In this document: one piece after another, positions 11,321 to 63,284 of the stretch
Position numbering within the stretch: the first letter of the stretch is position 1
Layout: the number at the start of each line of letters is the position of its first letter
DNA from: Siphonodentalium dalli
Lineage: Eukaryota; Mollusca; Scaphopoda; Gadilida; Siphonodentaliidae
Length of the DNA: 64,000 nt
Assembly (NCBI GenBank): GCA_032622095.1
Contig: CP136064.1
Location: 185,796,209-185,860,208, forward strand
Direction of reading: 5' to 3'
Made by a program: the position numbers and the translations under genes
Notes under the pieces: generated by a model
The model's database searches: none
Seen by the model: the letters and a program-made list of their open reading frames with translations, nothing else
Told to the model about the DNA's origin: nothing

Positions 11321-11699
11321 GCGCTGGTTAACAAAATAATGACACACACATCAGTGCTATGTGCTTGTTAATGTTTATATTCCTGACTCCGGTATGTCAG
11401 ATAAGATCACATCTCAACTGATGACATGTGTTCAATATAGCTCTAGCTGGCTGAAGCTTATTAGACTGACTTATCTGGTGAGAGAGGTGGGGGTATGGGG
11501 ACAGGGGTGGGATTATGGACCATGTGTGGGATGGTGATGGAAAGTGAAAGTTTAACGAGTCTCAGTGATTTCATTAAAGATTAAAGTTTCATAACTCTGC
11601 AGATGTTAAAATGCCCATAGCTTTTCAAAATGTTTTTAACATGTTTTAAAACAAAACAAAAAACATTTAAGTTGAGTAAGGACTTAAATCTAATCTCAA

Positions 11700-12080
11700 T
11701 TAAATAAGAATAGTTATGTCCCTGGCTCTGCCCATATTTTACCTGGTGACCCTATTTGAACAACTTTGAATCCCAGTCACACAAAGAACCTCCATACCAA
11801 ATAATACCTAAATCTGCCTGATTGTTCTGTAGAAGAAGTCGTTTTTAGAATTACTATGCAGGAAAGAGTTATGTCTCTGCCTCCGCCCATATTTTACCTG
11901 CTGACCTCATTTGAACAAATCGGAATGTGAGTCACCCAGGCAACATCCATACCAAATATGAACCCATTTGGTCATATGGCTCTGGAGAAGATCTTTAAAG
12001 AATTGTTGACTGATGGGCATACGATTGAGTGATGGCTATATCTCCATTGGAGACTTTGTCTCAGGTGAGCTGAAAAGAAA
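11700..12080 (+). repeat. Second copy of the 'GAATTACTATGG' dispersed repeat
   Basis: Contains CCATATTTTACCTGGTGACC, CCTCCATACCAAATAATACC and the distinctive terminus GGAGACTTTGTCTCAGGTGA (about 12049), which also ends the copy at 57075. That places a real element boundary just after GTGAGCT. Confidence 0.7.
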
Positions 12081-12187
12081 CATGCATAACATGCATGCCT
12101 CATAAAAGTGAAATCACAAATTGCTCGCAGTGAATCCTCCAACTGAGAAGTAGCATCTATTTTTAGTACATGGCTCCAAATAACAAT

Positions 12188-13330
12188 GAAAGTGTCAATG
12201 ACACTGTAGCTCAACTTAGGTAGGGGAATAATTTAATGTTGACAGTAAATGGAGGAATAGGAAAGGTGCTAATTGAAATGTCTAACCTGTGCCAAAGGAT
12301 TTAGTCATGCAAAGAGTAGAATCCAAGATGGCTGCTGGCGGCCATGTTTTTTGGCCGAATGACCCCAACAGGACTCGTTCCCATTTACATGTCATTGTTA
12401 ACACCCATGACAAATTTCATGAAGATCCGACCAAAGCTACAACCTGTAGCCCGCGCCAAAGGATTTAGTCATGCAAAGAGTAAAATTCAAGATGGTTGCT
12501 GGCGGCCATGTTTATTGGCCGAACGCCCCCAAAATGACTCGTTCTCATCTTCATGTCAATATTAACATCCATGACAAATTTCATGATGATCAGACAAACA
12601 GTACGACCTGTAGCCGGCGCCAATGGATTTAATTTTGAAATCCAAGATGGCCACCAGTGGCCATGTTTTTTGACCGAATGACCCCAAAATGACTCGTTCC
12701 CATCTACATGTCAATGTCAACATTCATGACAAATTTCATAAAGATCAGACCAAAGGTACGACCTGTAGCCTGCGCCAAAGGATTTAGTCATGCAAAGAGT
12801 AAAATCCAAGATGGCTGCTGGTGGCCATGTTTTTCGGCCGAACGACCCCAAAATGACTCGTTCCCATCTACATGTCATTGTTAACATCCATGACAAATTT
12901 TATGAAGATCCAACCAAAGCTACGACCTGTAGCCCGCGCCAAAGGATTTAGTCATGCAAAGAGTAAAATCAAAGATGGCTGCTGGCGGCCATGTTTTTTG
13001 GCCGAACAACCCTAAAATCACTCGTTCCCATCTACATGTCAATATTAACATCCATGACAAATTTCATGATGATCAGACGAACAGTACGACCTGTAGCCCA
13101 CGCCAATGGATTTAATTTCGAAATCCAAGATGGCCGCCAGCAGCCAAGTTTTTGGGCCTAATGACCCCAAAATGACTCGTTCCCATCTACATGTCAATGT
13201 CAACATTCGTGACAAATTTCATAATGATCAGAACAAAGGTACGACCTGTAGCCCGTGCCAAAGGAAATTGTTGACGCAGACACCAACCCATGGCAATAGC
13301 TCAAACTTACAAAGTAAGTTGAGCTAATAA
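12188..13330 (+). mobile_element. Non-autonomous element with six ~160-bp tandem units in a higher-order repeat
   Basis: The left module (GTGTCAATGACACTGTAGCTCAACTT) and right module (CCCATGGCAATAGCTCAAAC, then AAGTTGAGCTAATA) enclose six units of the type AAATCCAAGATGGCTGCTGG...TGACTCGTTCCCATCTACAT. Unit starts at GGATTT/GGAAAT: 12297, 12461, 12625, 12780, 12944, 13108, 13263, giving spacings 164, 164, 155, 164, 164, 155. AGCTCAACTT and AAGTTGAGCT form short inverted ends. A conserved head and tail around variable tandem cores is the layout described for mollusc pearl-type and Helentron-associated non-autonomous elements; the class here is inferred. ORFs across it are repeat artefacts. Confidence 0.8.
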
Positions 13331-14919
13331 CAATGCAGTGTTGAATCGCAGGTGTGAAGACTTCACAAAACTAATTAAAAAGACACCCTGAATACATACT
13401 ATAAATAGGTTTCGCCAAGTATATGGATTTTATCTGCCATTTAAATTTCTTTTGCATTCCTAAAAACAAACATTTGACAAAATGTGCTTGCACTGTCGAC
13501 TGTTTACAAATGGATGCTACTCCGGAACTTTGACCGTTGCGGATGGGTTGGGTATAATTCATGTTTTTGATAATGTTCAACCAATATGGTTACATATTTA
13601 CGTGCGCTCGCGCAACAGTATGGCGATCAGACAGATTCGTAGGTTGGTGTCACTCCATGACGTCACCAAAAACGACGTAAAACCTCGTGGCGTTCTGACA
13701 CTTTTACTGTGCCGCGTTTTTGCTATGTTTATTTTATGTGTTGTTTTCGATTATTTGTTTGTCGCCGATATCGCCATTTGTCGGGATTCCCTGTTTCTAT
13801 TTTTAAAACTGGCATGCTCGTAGTGAGCCTCGATTTCGATTCTTTTCTCCCAGGTCAAAATACGTCAGAGTTATGACAAAAATAGATCGACCTACATTTT
13901 CTCCATCAGAACTCTACATCAAAGAGTCTATAGACTCCTTCGGGACCTACATAGACTCCTTCATTTGGGTATTTTTGCTTATAATTGGGAAGTTTTATCA
14001 TTTTTGGTTAGTGCGAAGACCTCTTTTTATCATGTGGGGAAAGAGAGACATTCAAAACGCGATTTCGTAATTCGACGCAGTAGGCCGAATAGCCTAACCT
14101 TCAGCCGAGTTCCGGGTGAAATACGACGAATGACGTAACACAAAACAAAACGCATTTGTTGACACAAACACCGTTTTAAGAGATTATTATTACATAAAAT
14201 GATCGTTATTGATTAATTATTGATTAATTATTGATATTTATTGTTGCATATTGGCTGCTATCAATATTTACACAAATAGTATAAATTATTTCTTATAATT
14301 GCTCCTTTGGTCAACTTTGACTATCGGAAAATGAAAATGAAAATATGCCGCTGAAAAAAATGTAATCGATATTAAAGTCTCATCCTTTCGGCAACATGGA
14401 ATTGGTTTTAATTACTTAAATGATTAATATAGTAATTTGCATTTATCTGTGATGAAATGAGAAATGGTAATTTTTCTAACATTAAATTAAAATAAATAAA
14501 TTAAGTAAAATACAGTGAAATTATTGTTTAAATTATTGTTTATTACATTTTTGCGCACGTTGGCATCTCTCTGAGTGCATTCTAGTTCTCTAATATTATT
14601 TGACTGTTATATTTTCAAATCTGCATATTACTTGAGCTGGACAAACATGTAATTTTTAATAAAATTATCATTTTCAGCGGAATATAACTTTTCAGAATTC
14701 ATTCGACAATCATAATTATTACATGGATACTGACGTTTACCCTTTTGATTCATAAATTGATTCTCCCATTCAATATACATTGGAATTTCTATTATTATTT
14801 ATGTACTGATTTTCAGATAATAGAAGCAGATGACAGGCAGATTAACATGGTATTGCTAATCATTAATTCATTTGTCAGTATTTTCAGAAATAAATAAATT
14901 TCTTAATGTTGGCTGTTTG
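13331..14919. other. Intergenic DNA, no supported gene
   Basis: A 113-codon open frame at 13482-13823 has no recognisable motif and is not supported. The 14.1-14.9 kb part is very AT-rich. TGATTAATTA is repeated near 14212-14235. Nothing else stands out. Confidence 0.4.
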
Positions 14920-15148
14920 TTAACTCTGTCATGATGGGAGCTGTGCTGGTACAGCATTAAAGACCCTGTGCCAGTACATTCTCTTATATATGCGATTCTC
15001 CCATAGGGAGCCTCGCATATATAAGAGAATGCATGGCTTACAAGGTCAAGGTAAATATTGTTAGGCCAATGCATTCTCATTTTTGGGAGACTCGCATATA
15101 TAAGAAAATGCATTGGCACAGGGTTTTCACAAAATTTCAGGAATTTAA
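14920..15148. mobile_element. TTAA palindromic MITE, right end damaged
   Basis: Starts TTAACTCTGTCATGATGGGA and contains two hairpin modules with CTCTTATATATGCGA and CGCATATATAAGAGAATGCA, then CACAGGGTTTTCACAAAATT. The usual right end (TCCAGTCATGGAAGGGTTAA) is missing, although a TTAA stands at 15145. Same family as 16868, 17521, 43776 and 50546. Confidence 0.7.
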
Positions 15149-15324
15149 CTGAACATCACTACAAATGAATGGTAATGATCATGAAATTAACCATCAGAGT
15201 AACCACCGAGTGGGAGGGTAAAAAGCAAGTGCAAGATGACTTCTTTCATAGAAATTTATATGCACAAATCCATGTTATAATATTAATAACATGTGACAAA
15301 AATATAAATATATTCATAACCATA

Positions 15325-15720
15325 ACAATTCACTGTATGCATGTATATCAAGCATTATACATACATTAGAAATTCATTTCCCACAACAACCTTTGCATAC
15401 TAAGTATGCACCCTGTGGATACTAAGTATGCACTGTTATGTATGCATGTATATCAATCATTATACATGTACATACATTAGAAACTCATTTCACACAACAA
15501 CCTGTGCATACAAAGTATGCACACCTGTGCTTACTTAGTATGCACAGGTGTGCATACTTAGTATGCACAGGTCTACTGTCTACTCCACAGGTTTCTAATG
15601 TATGTATAATGATTGATATACATGCATGGTATGATCTACTCTATGCATGTATATCAATCATTATACATACATTAGAAACTCATTTCACACAACAACCTAT
15701 GCTTACTAAGTATGCAATGG
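15325..15720. repeat. Clustered short palindromes (TGCATACTTAGTATGCA) and triplicated module
   Basis: A module reading TATCAATCATTATACATACA and CTCATTTCACACAACAACCT occurs three times in direct orientation (about 15345, 15455, 15650) and once inverted (about 15590-15630). Each is linked to perfect palindromes of the GCATACTTAGTATGC type. The arrangement can fold into hairpins. Confidence 0.65.
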
Positions 15721-16028
15721 TGTGAGCTACTGGCAGGTACAATTTTGCAGTGGGTTGTAGATGTTAAAGCATGGACCGGCTTTGGGACACCAGCAGCGAC
15801 GTGTGCCGGGGGTATGGGAAGGTATCTCACTCAGATACGCTAACTTCCAATTAGGCAGAGAAACACTCCCAATACTTCACTTAAAGGAATGCTCAGAAAA
15901 TGGGCTGATGTTGAACTCATTGGTTGAACATTCCTAAAGAAGAATCTAACAAGAATATCATGAAAACTTACAACTATTATCATACAATAGTCTGGAACCA
16001 AGGCTGCAAATATGGTGTCTATCATTTG
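15721..16028. other. Intergenic DNA, no gene seen
   Basis: No motif-bearing ORF. It precedes the GAATGAGGTCCCC MITE; AATATGGTGTCTATCATTTG (about 16009) is shared with other copies, so the element may begin slightly left of 16029. Confidence 0.35.
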
Positions 16029-16365
16029 CAGAATGAGGTCCCCAGATGGTGAATTTAGTGACGCTACCCCAACACAGAGGGCTAGCATCACCATATTCAC
16101 CCTCTGGGTACTCCATTCTGCTTAAGCCTCAACTCGGATGGGATGGGAGACCTAGGATCTGATTGAAGTTCCCACTTGAAGTTGAGGTGTTCACCATCAT
16201 TTACTTCGATTATGCATTTTATATTCTGCAAATTAGGCGACATTAAAACTTCCCAGAAGGAAAAAACTAATTGAAAACAATGTTAATTTGAGACTATAGA
16301 TACTTCCCAGAAGATGAGGCCCAAGCAGAATGAGGTCCCCAGAGGGTGTATTTGGTGATGCTAGC
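16029..16365. mobile_element. MITE with GAATGAGGTCCCC palindromic ends
   Basis: The left hairpin opens with CAGAATGAGGTCCCCAGA and folds back with CACCCTCTGGGTACTCCATT. A spacer with ATGGGAGACCTAGG follows, then AAGATGAGGCCCAAGCAGAA leads into the right-end copy. Sister copies lie at 36475-36597 (left hairpin only), 53920-54300 and 62570-62990. No coding capacity. Confidence 0.75.
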
Positions 16366-16867
16366 ACGCAAATGACAGACAGACTATTTGTAGGCTTGTC
16401 TGGAACATAATACACTGTCTCAAATTTCAAGATACGCTTGTTGCTAAGCATCAATTTCTGAGTTCCGGTTATGAATGATGGCTGACTGCTAGTTCACTGA
16501 AGTAGAACCGTACTCAGTGTAGACGTATAGCACAGCGAGTGATATTTTATGACCTACTCAATACATATATTATAGCTGCTAAGACTAAGAGGTCAAGCTT
16601 ATAGCCAATTTGAAGTAGATCCTAAAGCGGAAGCAACATTTTTCTGACTAAATTGAGCAAAATAATTGACGATTGTGAGTACAAACTTCTTCAGAGAAAT
16701 TTTAAAATATACAAGCCTATATTTCCACCGAATCCGTATCAAATTTTGGAGTGAAATTGAATAATGAATCAAAGTTTTAACATTTTCAGGAACAAAGTTT
16801 TCTCAGGTGCGAGCAACGTGGTCCAAGATATCTGAGAAGCTTTCTAGAATATTAGTCTCTGGGGGTA

Positions 16868-17005
16868 TTAACCCTTTCATGACGGGAGCTGCACTGGTTT
16901 GTCATTGAAGATCCTGTGCCGGTGCATTCTCTCGCATATATAAGAGAATACATTGGCACAGGGTTTTCAAAAAAATTCAGGAAGCTCCAGTCATGGAAGG
17001 GTTAA
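16868..17005. mobile_element. TTAA palindromic MITE, complete short copy
   Basis: TTAACCCTTTCATGACGGGA at the left and GTCATGGAAGGGTTAA at the right, so the inverted ends are flanked by a TTAA duplication. The centre holds CTCGCATATATAAGAGAA. This is the cleanest short copy and defines the family ends. Confidence 0.85.
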
Positions 17006-17520
17006 AGTGATGTGAAACACTCCAGTAGGATGACTAAATATAAATGGTGAATAATCTTCCTCATGGTAGTTATATTTTACAAATATTAAATTCAAATTGA
17101 CAACACACATCATCATTCTTATATATTAATGAAATGCAGTGACTGTCGATGGCGAAATCATTTTCATAAGTTTATCGCCGATAATGGCATCCCAAATCGA
17201 GAAGTAAATATTTACATTTGAGCGTAGTTCAGACAATGTTTTCTATGGACTGGTAAGGTCGATTTGCTTCAGATTTTTGGCTATATTAGTAGAATGTTAC
17301 ATTCCCCAGTTGACATGGTGCCTGAATAATAACTTATCAGTTTCACGTACCCCGAACAAGTCCATAATGTATTTAATTAGGGAATTATGCAATACAAACA
17401 ATGTCCCATTACATTGTACACAAATCTGATTATCAATAATAATGCACCAGTAAAAACAAATGCAGTCTCATATATATAACACTCATTTACTACAACAAGC
17501 ACTCCTATTATCAATAATAT
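17006..17520. other. Intergenic DNA, no gene seen
   Basis: AT-rich, without coding signal or clear repeat. Confidence 0.35.
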
Positions 17521-17757
17521 GATAACCCCTTTCATGAAGATCCTCTGCCAGTGATTTCTCTTATATATGCAAGTCTCCCACAGGGAGCCTCACATATATA
17601 AGAGAATGTGCTGGCTTACAAGGTCAAGGTAAATATTGTTAGGCCAATGTATTCTCTTATATATGTGAGACTCCCTATGGGTGACTAGCATATATAAGAA
17701 TGCATTGCACATGGTTTTCACAAACATTTCAGTAAGCTCCAGTCATGGAAGGGATAA
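17521..17757. mobile_element. TTAA palindromic MITE, longer copy with double hairpin
   Basis: Begins AACCCCTTTCATGAAGATCC and ends CCAGTCATGGAAGGGATAAC. The flanks read ATAA on both sides, a degraded TTAA. Two hairpins of the TATATAAGAGAA type flank the shared spacer AGGTCAAGGTAAATATTGTT, also present at 15040 and 43880. Confidence 0.75.
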
Positions 17758-18954
17758 CTGATATAATGTGAAAATGTGTCCAGGTATTCCATGACATACT
17801 GTCAATCCACATAAATTTGTAAATTGACATGTTCACTGACGACTACCGAGTTATCTCATACCTTTTGCAAGTAATAGAAATGGGTGTCGGCAGTGAACAT
17901 GTTAAAAACTTAGGTATGTTCTTATATTTCAGAACTGAATAGTGCTTCTTCCATAGAAACACTGTTTTGTTATGAGAAGTTTCATCTATTCAGAATTTAG
18001 AAATATCAGTTACAGGATGTTTAGTTGCTGGGTATGGTATAATGCGAGGCAAATTGAGATCAATAATAGACGAGGTGCTAGCCAAGCCAAAGGTAATATT
18101 GATATTGCAGTGCCTCACGTGACATATTGGTTGGCAACTTAGCATTATTTATTCGTATTATAGTATTTTCATGCCTGTAGGTGAAAAATTAATGAAAACG
18201 AAATTCAACACACTCATCTTGAGCTATACTCTCTATAGCTACATCAGAGGGACACACAAGTCTTATATCAACATCAACAGATGACAGAATACAGAATTTA
18301 TAAATGTTGAATTGCTCATTGTGCACCTTTAGAATTTATCAATTGTCAAATGCAGGTTTCTAATATAACAGTTGCCACAGCGACTTATTTAACTCACAGG
18401 GTTGTCTTGAATAGAAAAATTAGCGAAAATTTCCAGCACACTAACATTATGTTTAATATATATGGCATAGTAAACCTGTGGCAGAGCTCTATGTTTTCAG
18501 ATGCCTGCGTTTTAACAATATAGCTGATATAGCTTAACGTTAGTCAGATAGTTTTGCATAGTCAATTCCCCAGTTTGGTGACTTACTTGTCTGACCCTCC
18601 CCCTCTTTTGGCAGGGTCAAAATAAATGTTACTACATACATTACAACTTTTGCTGGGACAGAAATAGGGGCTTCATCAATAACAAGAAAGCTGATGTTCC
18701 ATAAAGACATGTTGTTGGCTACCTGTTGTTTTATTTATTCATTAAAGGTAGTCATTGAGGCAAACCTGTAATTATTATCAACCCGGTGGGATAAATAATA
18801 CTCTGAATAGGTTGAAAGTAATTAACAATCAAATACTCTATTCTGGTCACTAGCAAATATGATGCATGGCATAATTTTTCTGCAAGAAAACAAGATGGCA
18901 TCAGGCATCAACCTAATATTGAATAAATATTTCCTTAAAACTTTCAATATCCCT
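17758..18954. other. Intergenic DNA, no gene seen
   Basis: No ORF with recognisable motifs and no strong repeat structure. AT-rich. Confidence 0.35.
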
Positions 18955-19200
18955 TGCTATACTAAATACTCATTGATGATTAGTCCCCTTAGGAAATGTT
19001 CAGATAAGTTCAAAAAGGTTGTCTGTTGAACTTATTATCTGAACATTTCCCACCAACGAATATGAATCCTTCAGAACTTGTATTATCTTTTCATCCATCT
19101 GCTAATTTATCCCGAACAACCCTCTAAATGAATAATAGACCATTCCAATGTATATCTTTATAACTGAATGGGAGTGCCATCATGATGAACCCAATACGTC
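18955..19200. mobile_element. MITE of the ACTAAATACTCATTGATGA family
   Basis: Contains TACTAAATACTCATTGATGA, GAAATGTTCAGATAAGTTC and its inverse GAACTTATTATCTGAACATT, then TGAATAATAGACCATTCCAA. Related copies are at 37203-37437 and 59515-59777, with partial copies at 52578-52660 and 58200-58333. Confidence 0.65.
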
Positions 19201-19402
19201 TTCATCTCCTGTTACTAGATCTCTGTTCTGATTGGTTAATCACACAAGCCGACTTGATAAAGATATCTATACTTATGCAAATGTCAAGTTTTTGTAATAT
19301 CACAAATAAAGAATTCTTTGAAATATCTTGTGATGCAAAACGCTGAAACATGAAGAGGAAGATCAGTTGTACATTGGAATTTTACAGGCAGTGATACACG
19401 TA

Positions 19403-19614
19403 CAGTAATGCCCTAAATAATCGACCCTTAACCACAGCAGAATTATGGGTAACATTTCAGGATTTAGTCGGAAATATGGCTTGTTGCCATTCATCGGAAA
19501 GCTCTCACTGAGAGCTTTCCGATGAGTGGCAACAAGCCATATTTCCGACTAAATCCTGAAAAGTTACCCATAAATCTGCTGTGGTTATGGGGTCGATTAC
19601 TTAGGGCATTACTG
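19403..19614. mobile_element. 212-bp near-perfect palindromic MITE, pogo/Tigger-like ends
   Basis: The ends are CAGTAATGCCCTAAATAATC and its reverse complement, directly flanked by TA on both sides (19401-19402, 19615-19616). Both ~105-bp arms match almost perfectly and meet at AGCTCTCACTGAGAGCT. TA target duplication with CAGT-type ends fits the Tc1/mariner-pogo superfamily. A second copy lies at 63021-63227. Confidence 0.85.
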
Positions 19615-19616
19615 TA

Positions 19617-20611
19617 TCCTAGTCACCAACACTCAGAGTTTCCTTCATCTTTGCTAGCTGGTGACAGATGCTGGCAAATGTGAGGTAGCATGCCATATTG
19701 CACAATTTGCAGATATCAGTTACTAGCATAGAAGTTTCAAATCAAGAAAATCACTGCTGACTGCTCCCTATTAATTTATTAGGGAGAAGTCAGTGGAAAA
19801 GTGGGCTGTTTTTAGGAGGAGTGATAAAGTCTGGTGATGAATTATTCAACACTCAAAATCAGCCTTTTATTTTCCAAAATGAAAGAAATTATTTAAACTA
19901 AAGTGTAAACAAAAGAAATGTTTTCATCCAATTTGTCAATATATCTTAATAATTACACCACTTAACTTTCTTTAGGTTTTGCCACAATTTCCAAAAAGCC
20001 AATGTAATTAAATAGGAAAATTACACTAGGGTGGAAGTGAACATTGTGCACAGGAATTTTTCCACAGCAATGTGTGAAGTTGTGGCAACGTCACTAGTAA
20101 GTTCCTACTATTTTATAATATTTCCAACTGAAAATGCAGTTCCATATTGATATTTTTACTGATTTGTAATTATAAGAAATAATCTTATTTCCTGATATAA
20201 TTACAGTGTAAATACATTTGTGCTGATCAAAAACTTTTATAAATCGCTTTGACAATACGGAATAGTGATTGGTTGTGGGATGTAGGTGGGGTGGGGGCTT
20301 AACTTTTTATGAACAGTATATTTAATCTGACCACAGAAGGTGAAGGAAACATGGTCTGTGTTATCAGGGCAATATCAAAATTAAAACCCAGCGATAGTTC
20401 ATTCAAGTCACACACAATATGAGTCACCAAAAAAAAAATACACAAACAAAATGATGAAATCAATGGTCAATCACAAAAAAAATGAACAAGCAACCAAATG
20501 ATATGAATCGCTGACTATTGCTTCACCATATATATTAAGAAATCATATATAAAAAAAAATGAAGATGAACACGTTATCCATTTAGTGGCCATAAGAACAA
20601 GTCATAAATGA
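19617..20611. other. Intergenic DNA, no gene seen
   Basis: AT-rich with several poly(A) tracts near 20430-20560. No supported ORF. Confidence 0.35.
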
Positions 20612-20826
20612 ATGTGTCAATGACAATGTAGCTCAACTTGGAGAGGGGATAATTTCATGTGTTACAGTCAATGGAGTGATTAGGAATGAGTGAAAAATTT
20701 CATAATGATCTGACCAAAGGTATGACCTGGAGCCAATGCTAAATGAATTAGTTGACAGACACACACACGGAGGACGAATACCAACCCATGGCAATAGCTC
20801 AAACTTGTCAAATCAAGTTGAGATAA
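20612..20826 (+). mobile_element. Core-less copy of the tandem-unit element
   Basis: The head (GTGTCAATGACAATGTAGCT, then CAACTTGGAGAGGGGATAAT) and tail (ACCAACCCATGGCAATAGCT, then AAGTTGAGATAAAA) match the element at 12188-13330, but between them there is only a remnant of one unit (AAATTTCATAATGATCTGAC). It shows that the head and tail move together with a variable number of core units. Confidence 0.75.
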
Positions 20827-23429
20827 AAAGTAATCATGTGGGAATGTGGATTTCAAGTGTGATATAGAAAATCCTCATCAAATTAGACCAAAAAAAAGAA
20901 GAAATGAATGATAGTACAGAATGTAAAAATATGTTTAAAAACCTAATGTATGGGGGAATTTAACTCAGATCAAGAAACTCTTCCCATGTAAGGTCAAATG
21001 AAGTGTAATGAATACAGTTGAATACTGTTGGAAAGCAAATGGGGTCTGGTTCCTTACTAAATAATGTAATTGTTGACACGTATGACTAGCTGGTCAAGAA
21101 CTAGCTGTTCAAGAAAGTCATGACATTCACACTGCTATTTTTAAAAATTGTTAGATTAAATCCTAATTTAAGAAGATAAAAATCCTAAGGTAGCTAAAAG
21201 ATAGGATTTCTCTTCCATGACTTTTGATATCAATTCCATCCATCCTACAAAATAATACAATATATTAAAGATGAAACAGCATCATTTTCAGGCCTTTTTT
21301 TTCAGCAAAATATCATGTAGCAGGTTCTCATCTATGATCTTTAATGCCATCATATATAAGGGTGAAATAAGCCCATGCTAAGTCAAAGTCCCCTTTCTCA
21401 GGGCAAAATATTTGAAAATCATGCGAACACGCGCTAATTAATTAAATTTTTTGTTTACATGCCAAAGAAGCATCGTCAAATATCACCAAATAAAGTATCA
21501 TTAACACATTTTACTGAATTTGCAGCAGCAGCACAACATAATATATATTATTTAAAAAGCCATTACATATTTCCTTATATATCACTAGTGATGAATAGGT
21601 GCGTGCTTACCGGGATCACTTGGCATCGCGCCAAACTTTACATTGATTTCGGTGGTTTAATTCTGTTTCGAAAAGCTGCACATGACACCAACACCAGAAA
21701 ATGCAACATGATTGTTTTGCTCATTAAAGTTAAATTCTTGTCCAACTTCGCTGCACTAATGAATATATTGACAAAAACAAAGAGGAAAATTGGGAAACTA
21801 TATTTTCCGCCACCAGCCAGAGCGTGCAATACTGTCGTACATGGTTGTGAAACGTCTCAGACAACGCTGTAAATGTATGTATTTTGCAACTTCTTTTGAG
21901 GATTTTTTGATTTATTAAAAAGGCTAAAAAAAAATTCATGAGATATACAAGTTCTTCAACTTGTTATGTTGGGATATAAGATTTTGTGAAACTCGTTTCA
22001 TAAAATATTATATGCCAACATAACTCGTTGGGAGATCCTCTATATAGTTACCAATAACAGTATTGAATAAGAAAGTTTAATCAGAAAACAGGTCTATTCG
22101 ATCTCACTTGTATAAAAAAACTTACTACTATTATTTCGTACTGATTAAACATTTTCCTAACAGACTGATCACAAATAAAAAGACTGCAGACGAGGGGTTT
22201 TGGACCATGCGCGCAGGCCTGAGAAATGGAAATTGGACTTTAATCGACTAACCTTTGACCGGTGCAGGAGTTGACAGTTATTTACTTTTGTCAACGTTCG
22301 CCCGATTGGGGGGTGGTTATGGTTATGGTATGCACAGATGTCATGTCTGGAATTAACAGCTAACAGTGTGTTTATATATGTAGCACAATTTACCACATCA
22401 TACTCGCCACTTCCGATGCGGCTTCCTTTGCCTTTGATGACATTTTACGGTCACCTTCAAAGTGTTCTCACACCTTTGATGTTGGCGCCGATGTTTCCCT
22501 GAATAAAACTGTACGTTCACCATTATTGACAATGTCACAAAGTTTGCGCGACATGGAAAGTTCAATGTTACTAGACAATTAATCAGCGACAAGTTCGTGT
22601 TATTTGTTATTACTTATTAGTTCTACATTTAATGGCCAAAAGGGTTAATGTATATAAACCTTTAATTTGCTTCCTTATTTCTTGCAACTGTTTATTTTAT
22701 GTCCAGGTTATGCATGGCATTAATTGTGACTGCAACCCCGTCACCCCCACAAAAGCTGAAATATCTGCCACTGTCTACCTTTGTCCTCATTAACTTCAGT
22801 GCAAGACTTCAAGTGCATACCTTTCACCGCAGTTTCGCACATTTAGCCGAAGCACGTGCTCTGCCGAAATATGTATCGGTGGCTCGCAGACGACTCTGCC
22901 GAGATTAGCTTTACTTTGTGCAATTTGCACAGTTACTGTCACGTCGTGTGTGGCATTGTGTGTAGTTTGTAGAAATGTCATGCTCATCTGCAATTCTGGG
23001 CAGTATTTAATAGTAAGGGCATGTATATAATTACATCAGGACAAATGAAAGCATTGGTATTCCTTGTTTTATATTAAATAAATCACTATTAACTGTATTC
23101 AGAATGGATGTAAAGTAGCTATTGTAATTTTGCATTTATCACTTGTTTACAAAGATGTAATATAGGCGCATATATGAATGATTAATCAACTAACCGTCGA
23201 CTATAACAGTTGAGTAGTCGATTCTAAAAACTCTTAAAACCCTATATAATAGCCAACATGAGCAAATGCTTTTGCTGGATTAGTCAACACAAAAAGTATG
23301 TTCTCAGCATGAGATCCGGGCCATCATTTGCAACCAGCTGCTTTAAATGATATCTATTCAGATTTATTTAAAATTTGATTAAAACCATTTTGATATCATG
23401 CAATGCCCCCCCCCCCCCCACATAATGGC
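20827..23429. other. Intergenic DNA, no supported gene
   Basis: Open frames at 21459-21872 (137 codons) and several around 22.2-22.9 kb lack recognisable motifs, so I do not call them. The 22.2-22.9 kb part looks less AT-rich than its surroundings. A poly(C) run lies at about 23406-23419. Confidence 0.35.
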
Positions 23430-23575
23430 CACATAGGGTATACATTTATTAAAGCTTGCATATTGCATTTAGATAATCGAACAGATTTGTTTTTTGGCAA
23501 TCAGCAAAAGCCAATGCTCAACCACGAGGTCCGATGTAAATCTGACAGGCTATTATCGGAACATCATTATAAATG
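23430..23575. repeat. Fragment related to the right end of the hAT-like element
   Basis: Strings CATTTATTAAAGCTTGCATA, GCAATCAGCAAAAGCC, CGAGGTCCGATGTAAAT and GCTATTATCGGAACATCATT parallel 43240-43387 of the 8-bp-TSD element in order and orientation. It contains TTTATT at 23445-23450, a minus-strand AATAAA that SEL1L could use for polyadenylation. Confidence 0.5.
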
Positions 23576-23927
23576 GACTGATTGCTGTGATGAGCGAAAG
23601 GAGGCTCCTTCGTCTTTGAATATTGCAATACTGAATCAATGACACTATTGCTGATGGAAAAATATCTCTTTTCAATCAGATAAGCTGAATATGTGTAACA
23701 CTGTGTTTCCCAAATCATTTTCACTGATTTTAATGAAAACAAAAGGAATTTCATGAAACATGTTGCTGGAAGTGTTGTCGATGAAGAGAGACCCAATCTT
23801 TATGAAGGCACTGAAATAATGACAGAACCCCATTAGCTAAATCCACATGAAAATGGAATGAGATGAAGTGAAACATAGATGAAAGATCTTGATGAATAAA
23901 TTAGTATATGCCCTATGATGAGTGGTG
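23576..23927 (-). other. SEL1L 3' UTR candidate
   Basis: Non-coding in the SEL1L direction. A minus-strand ATTAAA lies at 23729-23734, about 195 bases after the stop, and an AATAAA lies further on at 23445-23450. Either could direct polyadenylation. Confidence 0.4.

Positions 23928-63284
<39,357 letters not shown>

Noticed and set aside
12344-13327. Open frames such as those at 12344-12565 and 13106-13327
   Set aside because: They are translations of the 155-164-bp tandem units; such frames recur wherever the repeat does and are not genes.
13482-13823. 113-codon plus-strand open frame with hydrophobic end
   Set aside because: No family motif; composition looks like translated non-coding DNA.
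21459-21872. 137-codon plus-strand open frame
   Set aside because: No recognisable motif, overlapping open frames on the other strand, and no splice or context support.
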